This document shows positions 5,479 to 8,209 of a stretch of 8,209 nt of DNA, in pieces. The stretch comes from Phycisphaerales bacterium (lineage in GTDB: Bacteria; Planctomycetota; Phycisphaerae; Tepidisphaerales; Tepidisphaeraceae). Within the stretch, counting starts at the first letter, position 1. Each line of letters opens with the position of its first letter. The stretch is from contig JAQGHK010000027.1 in the NCBI GenBank assembly GCA_028288875.1, positions 1 through 8,209 on the forward strand, written 5' to 3'. Under the pieces are notes generated by a model, which did no database searches, had not been told where the DNA came from, and saw only the letters and a program-made list of their open reading frames with translations. Both the position numbers and the translations under genes were made by a program.

Positions 5479-6327
5479 ATGAAAAAGTTTACGGTTATCT
5501 CGCGTGGATTCACGCTCGTCGAACTGCTTGTTGTAATCGGCATCATTGCGCTGCTGATTTCCATTCTCTTGCCGTCGCTTAACAAAGCACGGCAATCCGC
5601 CCAGCAGATCGTTTGCGCTTCGAATTTGCGCCAGCTTTACATCGCAACGACGCTATACGCCCAAGCCAACAATGATTACATGCTTCCTTCGGCTGGCGGA
5701 ACAGGGAGCTCTTCCACGTGGAATTGGTGGGGCTACAACATGATCGGGCCGGCCATGGGGTTCCAGAAAGGCAACGGCCAGAGCCAAGCCGATGCCGTTG
5801 CTCGGATTCAAAAATTTATTACCTGCCCCGCCAATCAGCGTAAAGAAAACCTGCTTGATCCCACAATCACAACAAGCAGCGCAGGATACAGCTACAATAT
5901 CAGCCTTGGTGACATCCGTGGTGCAGATCCTCTGAATGCCAGTTATCCAACTTACAAGCAGTGGGCCTATTACAAGAAGCGGGCCCGGTTACCGCAGAAC
6001 GTGATCATTGCGACCGACGCGAAGGCGGGGGCGGTTGAGCAAAACGATGATCGTTGGCAGACGCTGGAAGACTTAGTCACTATCAACAGCGGTGCACAGC
6101 CCCGTGCAGGCGCCGTCCACTTTGGGAAAACGAATGTGCTGTTCACTGACGGCGTCGTTCGGTTGGTCAAAGCCTGGGATCCAAAACGAATCAATGGAAT
6201 CACAGCGGCTGAACTGAATAATTTGAGCGACAATTACTCTCAACTTAAGCGGTATATGACCAAGTTCGGCAACGCGAGCACACCACAGACTGTCTGGTGG
6301 GATCGCAACGTACAGCTGCCGTTCTAA
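5479..6327 (+). CDS. Type II secretion-like pseudopilin with H-X9-DG C-terminal module
   Basis: The 282-residue product starts with a class III prepilin leader, [10 protein letters not shown], followed by [21 protein letters not shown] prepilin peptidase should cleave between Gly10 and Phe11. Glu15, the fifth mature residue, is the conserved glutamate used in pilus assembly. The hydrophobic helix anchors the protein in the inner membrane. The next segment, [20 protein letters not shown], is typical of planctomycete and lentisphaeral pseudopilins. The globular part is rich in aromatic and polar residues. Near the C-terminus His214, nine residues, then Asp224-Gly225 ([12 protein letters not shown]) form the H-X9-DG module found in this group. 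Planctomycetes carry many paralogues, often next to sugar regulators, and their cargo and function are largely unknown. The gene is divergent from the XylR-like regulator and ends in TAA before a strong terminator. Confidence 0.93.
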   Translation: MKKFTVISRGFTLVELLVVIGIIALLISILLPSLNKARQSAQQIVCASNLRQLYIATTLYAQANNDYMLPSAGGTGSSSTWNWWGYNMIGPAMGFQKGNGQSQADAVARIQKFITCPANQRKENLLDPTITTSSAGYSYNISLGDIRGADPLNASYPTYKQWAYYKKRARLPQNVIIATDAKAGAVEQNDDRWQTLEDLVTINSGAQPRAGAVHFGKTNVLFTDGVVRLVKAWDPKRINGITAAELNNLSDNYSQLKRYMTKFGNASTPQTVWWDRNVQLPF

Positions 6328-6385
6328 AGCAACGCTGCGATGCAGCAAGCAGCGCGCCGCCCGCACGATTTTCCACCGGCTATTC

Positions 6386-6426
6386 GAACCGTGTGTTGCT
6401 GGAAAGCGACACACGGTTCTTTGTTT
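6386..6426 (+). terminator. Intrinsic terminator of the pseudopilin gene
   Basis: The arms GAACCGTGTGT (6386-6396) and ACACACGGTTC (6409-6419) pair perfectly. The stem extends inward through a T-G wobble and GCT/AGC to a GGAA tetraloop, giving 15 base pairs. TTTGTTT follows directly on the + strand. It lies 58 bases after the pseudopilin stop. Confidence 0.88.
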
Positions 6427-6459
6427 ATCGGTAGTGAGACGACTGCTCGGCCTCGAAAG

Positions 6460-6479
6460 GCGCGCAAGCCTGCGGGCTA
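6460..6479. repeat. Possible diverged REP-like palindrome overlapping the glycosyltransferase stop codon
   Basis: Read on the - strand this is TAGCCCGCAGGCTTGCGCGC. It resembles the REP-like unit at 3873 (same TAGCC start, GC-rich palindrome around GCTTGC). Its TAG is the stop codon of the glycosyltransferase gene. The internal stem is only 4 bp, so the match is weaker than the pair at 3873-3947. Confidence 0.35.
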
Positions 6480-7865
6480 TCCCCGGAACGGCGACCATCC
6501 GCGGGGTGGGGCCGTGCCAGTCACAACATCCGGCCGCGGGAGCTTGGCGACACGGGTACTGAATGGCGACGGCGCTGGCGCGGGGGCCGGCGCGGCGTGC
6601 GGGGCTTCGCGGCCGGACTGGATGTTCAGGGCGTCTTCGTACAACGCCATCATCGACGGCAGCACGGCATCCAGGCTGTACCGATCGGCGACCATCTTTT
6701 CCGCCGCCCGGCCCAGATCACGATGGGCGGCCGGGTCGGCCAGCACGCGGCAGGCTTTGTCGGCGAAACCTTCGGGATTGAAGAAGTCCGCCAGCAGCCC
6801 GTTCTGGCCGTCGGTGATCATCTCGCGCACCGGGCTCGTGTTACTGCCGAGCACCACAGCCCCGCAACTCATGGCGTCCATCATGCTCCAACTGAGCACG
6901 AATGGGACGGTCAGATAGATGTGCAGGTCGGTCGCCGCCAGCGTGCGGGCGAGCTCTTCCGCGCTCACCCGGCCGACAAAGCGGATTCGATTGAAGTCGT
7001 AGCTATCCTGATCCAGCACCCACTGCTTGAACGTCTTGCCGTCGGTATGACTTTCATCGCCGCCGTAGGCCACGCGATCGGTCCCGATGACCAAAATCTG
7101 CACGTCCGGCTGGCGCTCGCAGATGAGTTTGGCGGCCTTCATGAAAATGTCGAAGCCACGCATCGATTCAAAACCGCGGCTGACATAAGTCAGCACTTTC
7201 GTGCCGTCCGGAATATCGACCCCACATAGAGTCCGCGGCCCGCGCTGGCCCAGCGGCGGGCGGAGCGTTTCGTTGTGGCCGTGATAAACGGCGCGATCCA
7301 CGCCATCAAAGATCGTTCGAATCTTCGAATCGTATTCGCTCGGGAATCGGCTCTTCTGAAACTGCGTGGGCGTGTAGCCGACCTGGCAGTTCTGCAGGTC
7401 CAGCAGGATCATCGCGTTGCGGCAGCGGCTGCGAAGATACTTCACGTCCGGCACGGCCCAGCCGAGGTCCTTGCGGAAGTCCATATCGCTCTCAGGGTCG
7501 TGAGCGCGGTAGTAGAACTCAAAGAAGTTGATCACCGGCACGTCGGGATAAAGCTCGCGCAGGAACAGCGTCGAACCAAAGCCGCTGTGACCGACAATCA
7601 GATCCGGCTTCACGTCCGGCCGCAGCTTCATCGCGTCGTAGACGGCCTGGCAGTGCCACACGGTGTTCTCGAAGGTACGGGTGGAGAAATGGTTGTGCTT
7701 GGTCGCCCCGCCTTTGAGTTGGTAGGCGATCTTCTCAATCCCATTCACGGTGCCGGCCGGCGTGTTGCTGACGAAGGTGCAGCGCCAGCCTTTGTTCTTC
7801 ACGAGGTGGTCGGCAATGTGGCCGAACTGGGCGGGGAAGTTCTGGTGGACGTACAGGACGTGCAT
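6477..7865 (-). CDS. Family 4 glycosyltransferase (GT-B fold)
   Basis: The 462-residue product has a complete GT-B architecture. The N-terminal domain starts MHVLYVHQNFPAQFGHIADH and contains VGHSGFGSTLFLRELYPDVP (91-110) and NFFEFYYRAHDPESDMDF (113-130), the pattern of the Glyco_trans_4_3 group. The C-terminal domain (about 215-405) is a glycosyl transferase group 1 domain with VLTYVSRGFESMRGFDIF, VQILVIGTDRVAYGG, RIRFVGRVSAEELARTLAA, FVLSWSMMDAMSCGAVVLGS and EMITDGQNGLL. It should transfer a sugar from a nucleotide-sugar donor in the cytoplasm, probably during surface polysaccharide or glycoconjugate synthesis. Donor and acceptor cannot be read from sequence. The usual GT4 EX7E motif is changed to Phe322-X7-Asp330. 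Residues 420-462 are a Pro/Ala-rich, probably disordered tail. Start ATG 7865 is at the conserved N-terminus but lacks a Shine-Dalgarno sequence. The stop is TAG. The gene is convergent with the pseudopilin gene. Confidence 0.92.
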   Translation of the reverse strand: MHVLYVHQNFPAQFGHIADHLVKNKGWRCTFVSNTPAGTVNGIEKIAYQLKGGATKHNHFSTRTFENTVWHCQAVYDAMKLRPDVKPDLIVGHSGFGSTLFLRELYPDVPVINFFEFYYRAHDPESDMDFRKDLGWAVPDVKYLRSRCRNAMILLDLQNCQVGYTPTQFQKSRFPSEYDSKIRTIFDGVDRAVYHGHNETLRPPLGQRGPRTLCGVDIPDGTKVLTYVSRGFESMRGFDIFMKAAKLICERQPDVQILVIGTDRVAYGGDESHTDGKTFKQWVLDQDSYDFNRIRFVGRVSAEELARTLAATDLHIYLTVPFVLSWSMMDAMSCGAVVLGSNTSPVREMITDGQNGLLADFFNPEGFADKACRVLADPAAHRDLGRAAEKMVADRYSLDAVLPSMMALYEDALNIQSGREAPHAAPAPAPAPSPFSTRVAKLPRPDVVTGTAPPRGWSPFRG

Positions 7866-7875
7866 AGGACGCGGG

Positions 7876-7905
7876 AGTTTACCGCAAGAGGTGCAATCTG
7901 CTCAA
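7876..7905 (-). promoter_or_regulatory. Weak candidate promoter of the glycosyltransferase gene
   Basis: On the - strand TTGAGC (7900-7905) and TAAACT (7876-7881) are 18 bases apart, each matching four of six consensus positions. The -10 box ends ten bases before ATG 7865, so the transcript would have almost no leader. That fits the absence of a ribosome binding site but is only suggestive. Confidence 0.25.
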
Positions 7906-8007
7906 AAATTCGCGCGACGCGGCATCCCGATGGACCTCCCCGAACAGGTCGAATCGCCGCGTCTGGCGACAAGCGTGCTCGCCGGCTACCCGCGGAAAGT
8001 CAGGCGT

Positions 8008-8207
8008 TTACACGATCGTCACGCCGGCCAGCTCAATGGTCGCTTCGCCGTCTTCGCTGTTGCTGCGAGAGGTCCTCGACTGAAACATCGGCGTCACCAA
8101 GGTTTTTCCGCTCACAACGTCGCCAACACCACTTAGGGTCCGACCGATCGTGGCGACAAGCTTTGGCCGAGTTCAAAGGTGTGCGTCAGTTCCGCAAATC
8201 CTTGGCT
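8008..8207 (-). pseudogene. C-terminal fragment of an unrecognised - strand gene, apparently frameshifted
   Basis: On the - strand, coding-like sequence enters from the right edge as SQGFAELTHTFELGQSL and then meets an early TAA at 8133-8135. The next frame continues from about the same place as LVATIGRTLSGVGDVVSGK and ends DGEATIELAGVTIV with TAA at 8008-8010. The second frame has a TGA at 8173-8175, so neither frame alone spans the stretch. One extra G near 8155 (TTGTC to TTGGTC on the - strand) would join them. That suggests a one-base deletion or a sequence error. I do not recognise the family. Only the tail is visible, so the rest of the gene, if real, lies outside the window. The 142 bases between it and the glycosyltransferase start hold nothing else I can name. 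Confidence 0.35.
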
Positions 8208-8209
8208 TG

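Noticed and set aside
7750..8136. A 128-codon + strand open frame at the right end
   Set aside because: Its first third is antisense to the glycosyltransferase N-terminus and the rest lacks protein-like features.

Overview
The window looks like chromosomal sequence from a planctomycete, most likely class Phycisphaerae (inference). The pointers are a PEP-CTERM exported protein, a type II pseudopilin ending in the H-X9-DG module, a XylR-like LacI/AraC fusion regulator, SUFU and SMI1/KNR4 domain proteins, high GC content and REP-like palindromes between genes. There is no rRNA, tRNA, CRISPR array, transposase or phage gene.

Left part (about 1-3425, all + strand): a SUFU-domain protein, then an M50 (site-2 protease) gene broken by two in-frame stops, then a secreted six-bladed NHL-like propeller with a PEP-CTERM sorting signal and an intrinsic terminator overlapping its 3' end, then an SMI1/KNR4 (SUKH) protein whose natural N-terminus is cut off by an in-frame TGA. 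Both TGA codons sit where the families normally have tryptophan. The third stop, a TAG, is one C-to-T change from CAG. Nonsense mutation or sequence error explains this better than a changed genetic code.

Middle (3426-5478): a gene-free stretch of about 550 bases with several complementary GC-rich arms, a strong hairpin oriented as a terminator for the - strand, and an inverted pair of REP-like palindromes. Next comes a - strand XylR-like regulator. Its ribosome binding site lies inside a perfect 12-bp inverted repeat. The divergent intergenic region also holds two abutting perfect dyads that may be operators.

Right part (5479-8209): a pseudopilin with a strong terminator, convergent with a family 4 glycosyltransferase on the - strand. 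At the right edge is a probable C-terminal piece of another - strand gene, apparently frameshifted. The regulator and pseudopilin are probably a divergent regulatory pair. The remaining genes look like independent single-gene units rather than one pathway. I see no convincing new defence or biosynthetic system. The best leads are the cluster of broken reading frames and the dyads around the regulator.
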